A stretch of DNA of 64,000 nucleotides from the NCBI RefSeq assembly GCF_020740535.1, contig NZ_CP082362.1:3904501-3968500 (forward strand), written 5' to 3'. The translations under genes and the position numbers were made by a program. Below are positions 7,031 through 15,632 of this stretch, one piece after another (position 1 is the first letter of the stretch; each line of letters begins with the position of its first letter). The notes beneath the pieces were generated by a model, which saw nothing but the letters and a program-made list of their open reading frames with translations, was not told where the DNA came from and did not search any database. This DNA comes from Streptomyces profundus (lineage in GTDB: Bacteria > Actinomycetota > Actinomycetes > Streptomycetales > Streptomycetaceae).

Positions 7031-7945
7031 CTAGGAGGGGCTGAGGGCCAGGCGGAGGGCGGCGCGGAGGTGGCCGTGGGTTTCGGTGAGGAGGCGGCGG
7101 GCGGTGGGCGCGTCCACGTCGCCGAGGATGCTGAGGATGGCGTCCTTGACCTCGCCGCCGGTGGCGGTCAGCGCGTGCTCCACGGTGTCGGCCGGGGCGT
7201 CCGTGGCGACGGCGACGATCCGGCGGGAGCGGGCGCGCAGCTTCTCGTTGGAGGCGCGGACGTCCACCATCAGGTTTCCGTAGGTCTTGCCCAGCCGGAC
7301 CATGGTGATGGTGGAGATCATGTTGAGCACCAGCTTCTGCGCGGTGCCCGCCTTCAGGCGGGTGGAGCCGGCGATCAGCTCGGGGCCGACGACCACCTCG
7401 ATGCCGTGGTCGGCCGCGGCGGCCAGTGGGGAGTCGGCGTTGCAGGAGACGCCGACGGTCAACGCGCCGAGCTCGGCCGCGTGTTCGACGGCGCCGACGG
7501 CGTAGGGGGTGCGGCCCGAGGCGGAGACGCCGACCACCACGTCGTCGGGGGTCAGGCCCAGGGCGGTCAGGTCCTCGGCCGCCAGCTCCTTGCTGTCCTC
7601 GGCACCCTCGACGGCGGAGATCAGGGCCGTGGGCCCGCCGGCGATCAGGCCCATGACCTCGTCGGGCCCGGTGTTGAACGTCGGCGGGCACTCGCTGGCG
7701 TCCAGCACGCCGAGTCGGCCGGCGGTGCCGGCGCCGAGGTAGATCAGGCGTCCGCCGCGCGCCATCCGGTCGGCCGCCGCGTCGATCGCGGCGGCGATAC
7801 GGGGCAGCTGCTCGGCCACGGCGCCGGGGACGCGGCTGTCCTCGGCGTTCATGGCACGGGCGATGTCGATCGTGGAACGCCGGTCGATATCGGCCAGGTC
7901 GGGGCGGTGTTCCTCGGTGGTGAGGGTGTCGAACTCCGTGGACAT
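7031..7945 (-). CDS. murQ: N-acetylmuramic acid 6-phosphate etherase
   Basis: A 304-residue SIS-domain protein. It opens with the family motif TEEHRPDLADID, followed by GRLIYLGAGTAGRLGVLDASECPPTF, the GVSASGRTPY sugar-phosphate loop, and the STRLKAGTAQKLVLNM and TYGNLMVD segments typical of MurQ. Known: it cleaves the lactyl ether of MurNAc-6-phosphate, giving GlcNAc-6-P and D-lactate, in cytoplasmic peptidoglycan recycling. It sits 66 bases downstream of a MurR/RpiR regulator in the same direction, so the pair form a regulated operon with the broken kinase behind it. Confidence 0.95.
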   Translation of the reverse strand: MSTEFDTLTTEEHRPDLADIDRRSTIDIARAMNAEDSRVPGAVAEQLPRIAAAIDAAADRMARGGRLIYLGAGTAGRLGVLDASECPPTFNTGPDEVMGLIAGGPTALISAVEGAEDSKELAAEDLTALGLTPDDVVVGVSASGRTPYAVGAVEHAAELGALTVGVSCNADSPLAAAADHGIEVVVGPELIAGSTRLKAGTAQKLVLNMISTITMVRLGKTYGNLMVDVRASNEKLRARSRRIVAVATDAPADTVEHALTATGGEVKDAILSILGDVDAPTARRLLTETHGHLRAALRLALSPS

Positions 7946-8011
7946 GCGCGGGCGGCTCTCCGTGCGAGGGGGAGTGCTTCGGGGGCGGCACTCGGGGGAC
8001 GGGCGGGTGGG

Positions 8012-8956
8012 TCAGCGTTCGCGGGGGGAGTGGCGGTGGGCGAGCGCCTCGTAGCTGGCGTGCAGGGCGGGGGCGGCCGTCTCGTAGGTGCGTTGGGCGA
8101 CGCCGATGAACAGGCAGTCGATGACGAGGAGTTGGCTGGTGCGGCTGGACATGGCGGCGGGGCGCAGCTCGCTCTCCCTGGCCGTCGAGGTGGTGAGGAC
8201 GTGGTCCGCGTACTGGGTGACCTCGCCGTCGGGGCGGCCGGTGATCGCGACGGTGGTGGCGCCGTGGTCGAAGGCGGCCTGGAGTGGCTCGATCACGTCC
8301 ACCGTGCGCCCCGAGTGGGTGATGGCCACCGCCACATCGCCGCCGCGCAGCTGGACGGCGTTGGTGACGGCCAGATGGGGGTCGGTGTGGGCGTGGGCGA
8401 TCAGCCCGATGCGGAGCAGCTTCTGCGCCAGGTCCTGGGCGACCAGCGACGACGCGCCGATGCCGTAGACGTCGATCCGTCTGGCCTCGGCCAACGCGGC
8501 GACGGCGGCCTCCAGCTGGGCCAGATCCAGGGCGCCGGCGGTGTCCGTGAGGGTCTGCCGCTCGTCCTGGGTGAGCTTGGCGACCACCTCGCTCAGCGGG
8601 TCGTCGACCGATATGTCGGCGGTGACGGCGGGGGCGGCCCCCGACGCCTGTTGGGCGGCGAGACCGGCCAGCGCCAGGCGCAGATCGCGGTAGCCGGGGT
8701 AGCCCAGCAGGCGGGCGGTGCGGACCACCGTGGCCTCGCTGGTGCCGGTGCGTTCGGCCAGGGCGGTGACGGTGAGCGCGGCGCAGCCGGCGGGATCCCC
8801 GGCGACGGTCTCGGCGACGCGCTGCATCGAACGGGTCATGGAGGGCGCCATGGTGCGGACCTTCGCCGCCAACGCCCCGGGCTCGGGAGGTGCGGGTCTC
8901 GGCGCGACGGCGACGGGTCGGGTTCTTCCGGGTCGCCGGGCGAAATTTTCCTTCAT
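8012..8956 (-). CDS. MurR/RpiR-family transcriptional regulator
   Basis: A 314-residue protein; ATG 8956 (MKENFARRP) has GAGG about 9 bases upstream. An N-terminal RpiR helix-turn-helix lies near residues 35-110 (SMTRSMQRVAETV, ALAERTGTSEATVVR). A C-terminal SIS sugar-phosphate-binding domain follows (DVYGIGASSLVAQDLAQKL, then ITHSGRTVDVIEPL, Ser in the SGRT loop). Known: this family senses phosphosugars and represses nearby catabolic genes. With murQ directly downstream, MurNAc-6-P or GlcNAc-6-P is the likely effector (inference). A palindrome lies 15 bases before the start. Confidence 0.92.
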   Translation of the reverse strand: MKENFARRPGRTRPVAVAPRPAPPEPGALAAKVRTMAPSMTRSMQRVAETVAGDPAGCAALTVTALAERTGTSEATVVRTARLLGYPGYRDLRLALAGLAAQQASGAAPAVTADISVDDPLSEVVAKLTQDERQTLTDTAGALDLAQLEAAVAALAEARRIDVYGIGASSLVAQDLAQKLLRIGLIAHAHTDPHLAVTNAVQLRGGDVAVAITHSGRTVDVIEPLQAAFDHGATTVAITGRPDGEVTQYADHVLTTSTARESELRPAAMSSRTSQLLVIDCLFIGVAQRTYETAAPALHASYEALAHRHSPRER

Positions 8957-8970
8957 CGCTAGCCTCACAG

Positions 8971-8988
8971 GTGAAACGTATTTTCGAC
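8971..8988. promoter_or_regulatory. Candidate MurR-like operator
   Basis: GTGAAACGTATTTTCGAC is an imperfect inverted repeat (GTGAAA / TTTTC-GAC) placed just upstream of the regulator's start. A TGAAA-N-TTTCA type half-site arrangement is common for RpiR-family regulators. Autoregulation is inference. Confidence 0.4.
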
Positions 8989-9060
8989 GGAGAGTCGCGT
9001 CAAGCCCCCGGGGTTCCGGCCGGCCCGCGCGGTTCGGGAAAGCCGCCGATCTCTGGTCCA

Positions 9061-9435
9061 ATGGTCAGCATGGAAGAGCCGGCCACGGAAGAGGCCATCA
9101 ACCGGGGTCGAGCCGTGGTGCTGGCCGACCTGGCGGCGGACGGGGTGGCGGGCCCCGAGGAGGTCTCACTCCTTGAGCAGGCAGTCTCGCACCGTCGTTG
9201 GTGGTCCGAACAGTGGCCCGCCGGCGCGGCGTTCGTCCCGGGGCTGCTGGCCCAGGACATTCAGGACGCGCTGCTGGAGACCAGGGGCCGCTGGCCGCTG
9301 TGCCCGCTCTGCCGGGCGGAGGACCCGCACGCGCTGGAGGTGGAGCCGGAGCTGGGCGAGGATCCGCACTGGGTCTGTTCGGTGACGGGGACGGCGGTGG
9401 CACCGGTCGGCGGGCTGGCCGGGGCCCGGCAGTGA
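9061..9435 (+). CDS. Conserved hypothetical protein with paired CxxC
   Basis: A 124-residue protein (ATG 9061; an in-frame ATG at 9070 gives MEEPATEE and is equally likely). The first half is helical and acidic (EEAINRGRAVVLADLAADG), then WWSEQWPAGAAFVPGLL, and a CPLC motif followed by a later Cys (HWVCS) that could form a small zinc knuckle. No clear Shine-Dalgarno is seen, so it may be leaderless. The next gene overlaps by GTGA. I do not recognise a function. Confidence 0.75.
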   Translation: MVSMEEPATEEAINRGRAVVLADLAADGVAGPEEVSLLEQAVSHRRWWSEQWPAGAAFVPGLLAQDIQDALLETRGRWPLCPLCRAEDPHALEVEPELGEDPHWVCSVTGTAVAPVGGLAGARQ

Positions 9436-9704
9436 CGATCTATATCGACCCGCCGACCTGGCCGGGACACGGTCGGATGTGGTCGCATCTGGTCAGCGAC
9501 AGCTCCTATGCGGAACTGCACCGTTTCGCCGCCGCGTTGGGCGCCCCTCGGCGCGCCTTCGAGCGCGACCACTACGACCTCCCGGCGGAACGTTACGCCG
9601 AGGCGGTGGCGCTGGGCGCCGTGCCCACGGACAGCCGTCGGCTGGTCCGGTTGCTGATCCGCTCCGGGCTGCGCCGCCGCAAGCGCTGGCGCGCGGCGCG
9701 GTGA
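9432..9704 (+). CDS. DUF4031 family protein
   Basis: A 90-residue protein beginning at GTG 9432 in a 4-base overlap with the previous stop. It has the DUF4031 pattern: TIYIDPPTWPGHGR, WSHLVSD, ELHRFAAALG, FERDHYDLP, and RRLVRLLIRSGLR. The conserved Asp/His residues suggest a metal or nucleotide pocket, but no activity is established to my knowledge. It is translationally coupled to the CxxC protein, which suggests a joint role. Confidence 0.85.
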   Translation: MTIYIDPPTWPGHGRMWSHLVSDSSYAELHRFAAALGAPRRAFERDHYDLPAERYAEAVALGAVPTDSRRLVRLLIRSGLRRRKRWRAAR

Positions 9705-9779
9705 GCGGCGCGCCCCCGGAGTGAGCGGGGCGCGCCGGGTGTGTGCGGCGCGCCCCGGAGTGAGCGGCGCGCGGCAGGT
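9701..9779. repeat. Four-copy 20-base tandem repeat
   Basis: Units start at 9701, 9721, 9741 and 9760 (20, 20, 19, 20 bases). All follow GTG(A/T)GCGG(C/G)GCGC with variable ends. The first unit contains the stop codon of the DUF4031 gene. Each unit holds a self-complementary GGCGCGCC-like core. Confidence 0.7.
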
Positions 9780-9830
9780 GCTCGGGGCGGGCAGGAATGG
9801 GCACGCCCCCCGTGGGCGTTGGGATACCCC

Positions 9831-11153
9831 GTGTCTTCTTCCAGCTCCGCCCTGCCCGCCGACCGCTTCCGGCTGCCCACCGCCGTCCTGGTCATCGGGG
9901 CGGCCGTGTTCGCCCTGGGGACCAGTGAGTTCATGCTCTCCGGGCTGTTGCCCGAGGTGGCCGACGATCTCGATGTCTCCATCCCCACCGCCGGGCTGCT
10001 GATATCCGCCTTCGCCATCGGCATGGTGATCGGCGCCCCCGTGCTGGCCGCCGCCACCCAGCGGCTGCCGCGCCGGCTGACGCTGGTGGTGCTGCTCGCC
10101 GTCTTCGGCGTCAGCCATCTGGCGGGCGCGCTGGCCCCCGGCTACGGCCTGCTGTTCGCGTCCCGGGTGGTGAGCGCGCTGGCGTGCGCCGGCTTCTGGG
10201 CCGTGGGCGCCGCCGTGGCGATCTCCCTGGTGCCGGTGGACGCGCGGGCGCGCGCCATGGCCGTGCTGCTGGGCGGCCTGAGCGTCGCCAATATCGCCGG
10301 GGTGCCGGGCGGCGCCGTGCTGGGGCAGCATCTGGGCTGGCGGGCCGCGTTCTGGGCGGTGGCGGCGCTGACCGCGCTCGGCCTGGTCGGGGTGCTGCTC
10401 TTCGTCCCCCACACCAGGCCGCCATCGGCCGAGGAACGGGTGCCGCTGCGGACCGAGCTGCGGGTCTACCGCGAGCGGCGGGTCTGGCTGGCGATGGTCA
10501 CCACGGCGCTCTTCGCGGCCGGCACCTTCTGCTTCTTCTCCTATCTGGCGCCGCTGCTCACCGAGGTGACCGGGCTGGGCGAGGGCTGGGTCCCCGTGGT
10601 GCTGGTGCTCTACGGCTTCGGCGCGCTCGTCGGCACCTGGCTCGGCGGGCGGCTGGCCGACGCGCATCTCTTCGGCACCCTCTACGCGGGGCTCGCCGCC
10701 GCCTCCGTGGTGTTGGCCCTGGTGGCGCTGACGGCCAGGCAGCCGGTGGCCGCCGTGACGCTCTCCGGGGTGCTGGGGCTGGCCGCGTTCCTCTGCGGCC
10801 CCGGGCTCAACGCCCGGATCTTCAACGTGGCGGGCGCGGCGCCGACGCTGGCCGGGGCGACGGCGACCGCCTCGTTCAACGCGGGCAACACCTTCGGCCC
10901 CTGGGCCGGCGGCCTGGTGATCAACGTGGGCCTCGGCTATGTGTGGACGGCCTGGCTCGGCGCGCTGTTGCTGCTCGCCGCGCTGGTCGGCGCCTGGCTC
11001 CAGGCCAGGGACGACGGCCGCGCGTCCGGCGCCGCCCGCCCCGGCCGGCGGGTCGCCGGCGGCGCACGGCGGGCGGCGGCGCCCGGGTCCGCCCCCGAGC
11101 CCGCTTCCGAGGCCACCCCGGGGACCAGGGGCTCCCCGTCAGCCGGTGAGTAG
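9831..11153 (+). CDS. MFS drug-efflux transporter (Cmx/CmrA-like)
   Basis: A 440-residue protein starting at GTG 9831. Twelve membrane segments are readable, starting with VLVIGAAVFALGTSEFMLSGLLPEVA and the DHA1-type motif between helices 2 and 3. The GTSEFML/GLLP opening is typical of the Cmx/CmrA chloramphenicol-efflux and AraJ-like branch. Known: these are proton-driven exporters of small drugs; the actual substrate here is unknown. The last 50 residues are a Pro/Ala/Arg-rich tail. The 3' end overlaps the convergent HD gene by 15 bases. Confidence 0.88.
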   Translation: MSSSSSALPADRFRLPTAVLVIGAAVFALGTSEFMLSGLLPEVADDLDVSIPTAGLLISAFAIGMVIGAPVLAAATQRLPRRLTLVVLLAVFGVSHLAGALAPGYGLLFASRVVSALACAGFWAVGAAVAISLVPVDARARAMAVLLGGLSVANIAGVPGGAVLGQHLGWRAAFWAVAALTALGLVGVLLFVPHTRPPSAEERVPLRTELRVYRERRVWLAMVTTALFAAGTFCFFSYLAPLLTEVTGLGEGWVPVVLVLYGFGALVGTWLGGRLADAHLFGTLYAGLAAASVVLALVALTARQPVAAVTLSGVLGLAAFLCGPGLNARIFNVAGAAPTLAGATATASFNAGNTFGPWAGGLVINVGLGYVWTAWLGALLLLAALVGAWLQARDDGRASGAARPGRRVAGGARRAAAPGSAPEPASEATPGTRGSPSAGE

Positions 11154-11789
11154 CGAAAGCTCGCCGCGCAGGTTGAACCGGGCGGTCGCCGCCCAGCGCT
11201 CGGCACCATAGGACGTGTGGAACAGCGCGGGCCGCGCCAGGAGTTGACGCAGCACCTCGGCGCGGCCGGCCGCGAACGCCGCCGCCGGCACATGCCCGTA
11301 CTCGACGCGGACGGCCGCCGCGTAGGACGCGTACTCCCCGGGGGAGCCGGCCAGCACCGCGAGATCGGCGTCACAGAGCACGGCGCCGTCGGCGTCCCCC
11401 TCGGCCGGGCGGTGGCCGGCGGTGAGCCGCACCAGTCGGGCCACCGCCGGGCGGCGCGGCGAGTCGGGCAGCAGCGTCTCGGCCAGCTCGGCGCTGCGCT
11501 CCTCGTTGTCGGCGGCGTGCGGATCGTAGACCGCGTCATGGAACCAGGCGGCCAGCTCGACGGCCACGGGATCGGCGGCGGCGTTCGCCTCGTCGGCGTG
11601 TTCCGCCAGTTCGTCCAGCCGGGCCAGCGTGAAGCGCAGGTGATCCACGGTGTGGTAGCGGCGGTGCGGCTCCGACCAGCGCGCCAGCAGCTGCTCGCCG
11701 ACCGCTCGGCCACCGCCGTCGGGCAGCGCGCCATAGCGGTCGGACAGCTCGGACAGGTCGGGCGCCGGGTGCGCGGAAGAGGTGGCCAT
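11139..11789 (-). CDS. HD-domain metal-dependent phosphohydrolase-like protein
   Basis: A 216-residue protein with the HD pattern: RRYHTVDHL (first His), then ELAAWFHDAVYDP giving the H-D doublet near residue 83, EERSAELAE, and a CDADLAVLAG aspartate further on. Known: HD proteins bind divalent metal and cleave phosphoesters, often nucleotides; this small actinobacterial subgroup is uncharacterised to my knowledge. Start is ATG 11789 without a clear SD. Confidence 0.85.
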   Translation of the reverse strand: MATSSAHPAPDLSELSDRYGALPDGGGRAVGEQLLARWSEPHRRYHTVDHLRFTLARLDELAEHADEANAAADPVAVELAAWFHDAVYDPHAADNEERSAELAETLLPDSPRRPAVARLVRLTAGHRPAEGDADGAVLCDADLAVLAGSPGEYASYAAAVRVEYGHVPAAAFAAGRAEVLRQLLARPALFHTSYGAERWAATARFNLRGELSLLTG

Positions 11790-12028
11790 GGCGCCATTCT
11801 GCCGCCGGGCCGCGCGGGCGAGGGCCTTCTGGGTTCGGTGTGGATCGCGATCCCGACGCCGATCGCCAGGAGGCCCTCGTGTTCCGCCCTCATACGCCCT
11901 GCTGACCGCCACCGGACGGCTGCGTCTGGCCAGGCCGCGCGGGCGCGGCGCGGGCGAAGGGACGCCCTCGCCGGCTGCCTCGAGGGCCCGATGCGCGCCC
12001 TGGCCGGGGTGCCCGCCCGCGCCGCACG

Positions 12029-14083
12029 CTAGCCCAGCTCGGCGGGCAGCGGCCTGGCGTGGACGACGGTCAGGCCGGAGACCGCTCGGGTCAGCGCCAC
12101 ATAGAGCCGGCGCAGCCCGGTGCGCCGGTCCGGCTCGCCGGTGACGACGGCGTCCGGCTCGTCCAGCACCACGTAGTCGTACTCCAGGCCCTTGGCCAGG
12201 GAGGCCGGCACCAGGGTCAGCCTGACCTCGGCGCTGGTCTCCTGCCCGGGGCCGACATACGGCAGCCCGGCGGCGGCCAGCGCGGCGGCCAGCGCCGGCA
12301 GCCGGTCGTCGGCGGCGATCAGGCCGGTGGAGCCCTCGTGGGTCAGCGCCGCCCGGCAGGCGTCCAGCGCCGCCGCGTCCAGCTCCGCCTCGACCACCCG
12401 GCGGACCGTCAACGAGCCGGCCGACTCCCGGATCGAGGTGGCCTCCGTCAGCTCGGGCGCGATGGCGGGCAGCAGCCGGGACGCGTAGGAGATCACCTGA
12501 CGCGGCACCCGGAAGCCCAGGGTCAGCTCCTCCACATGCGCGCCCGGCTTGCCAAGGTGGGTGAGCGCCTCGGCCCAACTCCTGGTCGCCCAGGGGGTGG
12601 TGCCCTGCGCGATATCGCCCAGCACGGTCGCCGAGCCGGTGCCGCAGCGGCGGCCGACCGCCCGGTACTGCATGGGGGAGAGGTCCTGCGCCTCGTCGAG
12701 CACCACATGCCCGAGCGAGCCGGTCCGCGTCACCAGGTCGTTCGCCTCGTCGATCAGCACCGCGTCGGCCGCCGACCACCGCGCCGTCCTGATGCCGCGC
12801 GGCGGCTTCGCCCAGAGAATGGCGCGCTGTTCCTCCGGGGTGAGGATGCCGTCCGCCTGCTCGGCGAGGAACGCCGCGTCGGACAGCAGCCGCAGCACCA
12901 GCTTCGCCGGGTGGACGGTCGGCCAGATCGCCTTGACGGCGGCCTTGACGGCCGGGTTGCGGGCCACCGCGTTCTGCACCCGGTCGTCGGGCGCCTCGCC
13001 CGACTGCTCCATCCGCACCAGCACGAGATGCGCGATCCGCTGCGGCAGCGCCTCGCCAGCGGCGCCGTAGCGCATGTCCCTGGCCAGCAACTCCTCGACG
13101 AGCTCGGCCAGTTCGTAGGCCGGGATGCGCCAGCGCCGGGAGCCGCGCACCACCATCACCGGCTCCGTCGGCAGCGTCACCCCGGCGCGCACCGCGCGGC
13201 GCAGCACCTGCGCCATCCGCGCGTCGCCCTTGACGGTGGCGGCCCGCGCGTCGTCCGTGGAGCGCAGCTCCACATGGCCGACCAACTCGTCCACGGTGGC
13301 CTGTTTGACCTCCAACTCGCCAAGGGTGGGCAACACCTGCTCGATATAGCGCAGGAACGACCGGTTGGGACCGATCACCAGGGTGCCGCTGCGGGCCAGC
13401 CGTTCCCGGTGCGCATAGAGCAGGAACGCCACCCGGTGCAGGCCGACGGCGGTCTTCCCGGTGCCGGGACCGCCCTGCACGCAGACCGTCTCGCCGAGCG
13501 CGCCACGGACGATCTCGTCCTGCTCCGGCTGGATGGTGGCCACGATGTCGCGCATCGGACCGACGCGCGGCTTCTCGATCTCGCGTTGGAGCAGCGCGCT
13601 GCCGGTGTCCTCCTCCGCCGGGTCGGTCAGGTGCTCGTCCTCGTAGGCGGTCAACTCCCCGCCGTCATAGCCGAATCGACGCCGCAGCTCGACATCCATC
13701 GGTTCCTTCTTCGAGGCCCGGTAGAACGACTGGGAGATCGGCGCGCGCCAGTCGATCACCATCGGATCGCCCGAGGCGTCGTGCACATGGCGGCGGCCGA
13801 TGTAGAAGCGGAAGCCGTGCTCGCCCTCGGCGTCCACCCGCTGGTGGAAGTCCAGCCGGCCGAAGAACAGCGGGGTGCCCGCCAGATCGGCCAGGGCCTT
13901 GATCCGCTGCTCCATCTCGCTGGCGAGGACCTCGGCGTTCACCCAGTTCGCCGTGACATCGCTGATGTCCAGCGACTCGGTGTGTTCGCGCATCGCGCGC
14001 AACGCCGCGCGGGATTCGGCCAGATGGGCGCGTTCCGTCTCCAGCGGGTTCGAGGACGCGGCGGAGGAGGGATGGGTGGACAC
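12029..14083 (-). CDS. helR: HelD/HelR-like RNA polymerase-associated helicase
   Basis: A 684-residue UvrD/Rep-superfamily protein; GTG 14083 has GGAGG 7 bases upstream. An N-terminal coiled region (LETERAHLAESRAALRAMRE) is followed by GRRHVHD and DWRAPISQSFYRA, typical of HelD, then Walker A GGPGTGKTAVGLHR near 210, Walker B VLDEAQDLSPMQYRAVG, and late motifs KGLEYDYVVLDEP and LYVALTRA. Known: HelD-type proteins release stalled or drug-bound RNA polymerase; the actinobacterial HelR branch can give rifamycin tolerance. The HelR assignment is by overall pattern. I looked for, and did not see, a rifamycin-associated inverted repeat upstream. Confidence 0.85.
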   Translation of the reverse strand: MSTHPSSAASSNPLETERAHLAESRAALRAMREHTESLDISDVTANWVNAEVLASEMEQRIKALADLAGTPLFFGRLDFHQRVDAEGEHGFRFYIGRRHVHDASGDPMVIDWRAPISQSFYRASKKEPMDVELRRRFGYDGGELTAYEDEHLTDPAEEDTGSALLQREIEKPRVGPMRDIVATIQPEQDEIVRGALGETVCVQGGPGTGKTAVGLHRVAFLLYAHRERLARSGTLVIGPNRSFLRYIEQVLPTLGELEVKQATVDELVGHVELRSTDDARAATVKGDARMAQVLRRAVRAGVTLPTEPVMVVRGSRRWRIPAYELAELVEELLARDMRYGAAGEALPQRIAHLVLVRMEQSGEAPDDRVQNAVARNPAVKAAVKAIWPTVHPAKLVLRLLSDAAFLAEQADGILTPEEQRAILWAKPPRGIRTARWSAADAVLIDEANDLVTRTGSLGHVVLDEAQDLSPMQYRAVGRRCGTGSATVLGDIAQGTTPWATRSWAEALTHLGKPGAHVEELTLGFRVPRQVISYASRLLPAIAPELTEATSIRESAGSLTVRRVVEAELDAAALDACRAALTHEGSTGLIAADDRLPALAAALAAAGLPYVGPGQETSAEVRLTLVPASLAKGLEYDYVVLDEPDAVVTGEPDRRTGLRRLYVALTRAVSGLTVVHARPLPAELG

Positions 14084-14234
14084 GGCTGAGCCTCCGGGAT
14101 GCACTGCGGGCCAAGGGGTCGGGGTGCCACCCGGTTGCCGTCCGGACGGCTCCTGCCCTGCGCGTCAGGCTCGGGAGGAGGAAGCACGGAAGCCTAGGCG
14201 GCCCCCGCTCCGCTCCGCAAACCGTTTTCCCGGC

Positions 14235-14272
14235 GCCCTCGGGGGCGGAGCCGCCGCTCCGCCCCCGAGGGC
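14235..14272 (-). terminator. Terminator of the ECF sigma operon
   Basis: A perfect 17-bp stem (14235-14251 with 14256-14272) and 4-base loop, starting 9 bases past the stop of the membrane gene at 14281. It is also close upstream of the helR promoter region. Confidence 0.9.
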
Positions 14273-14280
14273 TCGCGCGC

Positions 14281-14964
14281 CTACCAGGGGAGCGGGGCCG
14301 GCACACAGGTCGGAGGCGTATCGCCGACCCGGACGCCGGCCACCGCGAGACTGCCGCCCCGCCCGTCCCACCGGACGGTGATCTCGTCCAGTCCGACCAG
14401 CGGGACCACCCCGTCCGGGAAGCGGTCCGGGTAGATGACGGTCCTGGGGTCGCCACGGTCCGCGGGCGCGAGCTCCTCCTCGACGGCGCCCTCGGGCAGC
14501 TCGTTGGGCACCACCAACCCCGGCAGCGCGGGGCAGTCCTCGGTGATCATCCCGGCGGCGATGCCCTCGGCGCGCAGCCGCTCCAGCATCGCCTGCCCGG
14601 CCGCCTCGTCCAGCACCTCGCCCCGGTGGATCTCCACCCGGTACTCGCCGTTGGACAGCACCCGCACGCCGTCCGAGACCGGCACCTCGTCCGGCTCGGG
14701 GTCCACCGCCGGCTCCGTCGGCTCGCCGTCGGCGACCGTCGGCCCGTCGTCCGTCGACCCCACGGCCGCCGGCACCACCACGGCGAACGCCGCTACGGCG
14801 GCGACCGAGGTACCGAGGATGCCGGAGACCCAGGCCGCCCGGCGGCGCCGACGCAGGGTGGTGGCCCGGCGGGCGATCCCGTCCACCGGCGGCGCGTCCG
14901 GCGCGGGCACCGCGCCCAGGGACGCGCGCAACCGCTCCTCTTCCGCATGTGGTTGATCGGACAT
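14281..14964 (-). CDS. Membrane protein, probable anti-sigma partner
   Basis: A 227-residue protein with GAAGGAG before ATG 14964. A basic, cytoplasmic N-terminus (about 45 residues, ending TTLRRRRRAAW) leads to one membrane helix (about 46-68, VSGILGTSVAAVAAFAVVV) and an acidic extracytoplasmic part. Its start overlaps the sigma factor stop by one base (TGATG), so it is coupled to it. Known: ECF sigma genes are often followed by a membrane anti-sigma factor with this topology. No ZAS zinc motif is visible, so the anti-sigma role is inference. Confidence 0.75.
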   Translation of the reverse strand: MSDQPHAEEERLRASLGAVPAPDAPPVDGIARRATTLRRRRRAAWVSGILGTSVAAVAAFAVVVPAAVGSTDDGPTVADGEPTEPAVDPEPDEVPVSDGVRVLSNGEYRVEIHRGEVLDEAAGQAMLERLRAEGIAAGMITEDCPALPGLVVPNELPEGAVEEELAPADRGDPRTVIYPDRFPDGVVPLVGLDEITVRWDGRGGSLAVAGVRVGDTPPTCVPAPLPW

Positions 14965-15482
14965 CAGATCTCCTTCTCCGCGGCCAGCCGGGCCGCCGGG
15001 TGCTGGGACTCGGCCAAGGCGACCGCGAGTCTCCCGCGGGCCTTGCTCAGGGTGGAGGCCACCGTGCCCCGGGAGACCCCGAGGGAGCTGGCGATCTCCG
15101 CCTCCGGCAGATCGAGGACATAGCGCAGCGCGACCATCTGTCGCATCCGGTCGGGCAGGCCGGCCACGGCCGCCCAGAGCCCGTCGTCCCCCGGGTCGGG
15201 CGGCGGTACCCGCCGCACCTCCCGGGTGGCCAGCCGCCGCACCGTGCGACGCTCCAGCCGTGCGCGGCGCCACCGCGTCCGCACCTCGTTGACGGCGACC
15301 CGGTGCAGCCACGCCGGCGGGTTGTCGGCGTGCGCCGGACCCGGCCAGCGGGCCAGCGCCTTGGCGAACGCCTCGGCCACCGCCTCCTCCGCCAGATCCC
15401 GATCGCCGACGCTGACCGCCACCGTCCGATAGACCTGTGGCCACAACGCCGCGTACCAGGCGTCGAAATCGCATCCGTGCAT
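14964..15482 (-). CDS. ECF RNA polymerase sigma factor
   Basis: A 172-residue sigma-70-family factor with GGAGGAGG before ATG 15482. Region 2 (FDAWYAALWPQVYRTVAVSVGDRDLAEEAVAEAFAKAL) and region 4 (LPDRMRQMVALRYVLDLPEAEIASSLGVSRGTVASTLSKAR) are both complete. Known: it directs core RNA polymerase to a small regulon, usually envelope or stress related. It heads a two-gene operon with the membrane protein and is divergent from the gene at 15633. Confidence 0.94.
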   Translation of the reverse strand: MHGCDFDAWYAALWPQVYRTVAVSVGDRDLAEEAVAEAFAKALARWPGPAHADNPPAWLHRVAVNEVRTRWRRARLERRTVRRLATREVRRVPPPDPGDDGLWAAVAGLPDRMRQMVALRYVLDLPEAEIASSLGVSRGTVASTLSKARGRLAVALAESQHPAARLAAEKEI

Positions 15483-15632
15483 CGTCCTCCTCCATGCCGC
15501 CCTGACGGGGTGACGACGTCCCAGCGGCCCGGGATGTTGGTCGGCGCGAGAACTTTTCCTGACGGCCGCTGATTGTTGCGGAACCCCGGGGGACCGCTCA
15601 TGCTCGGATGGACGCGCGAGGGGGAGTGGGGC

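Noticed and set aside
11790..12028. Possible small gene between the HD protein and helR.
   Set aside because: A minus-strand ATG near 11894 runs into the HD gene in another frame with Arg/Pro-only sequence; no SD.
14084..14280. Rifamycin-associated element upstream of helR.
   Set aside because: No matching inverted repeat was found; the only strong stem is the terminator of the sigma operon.
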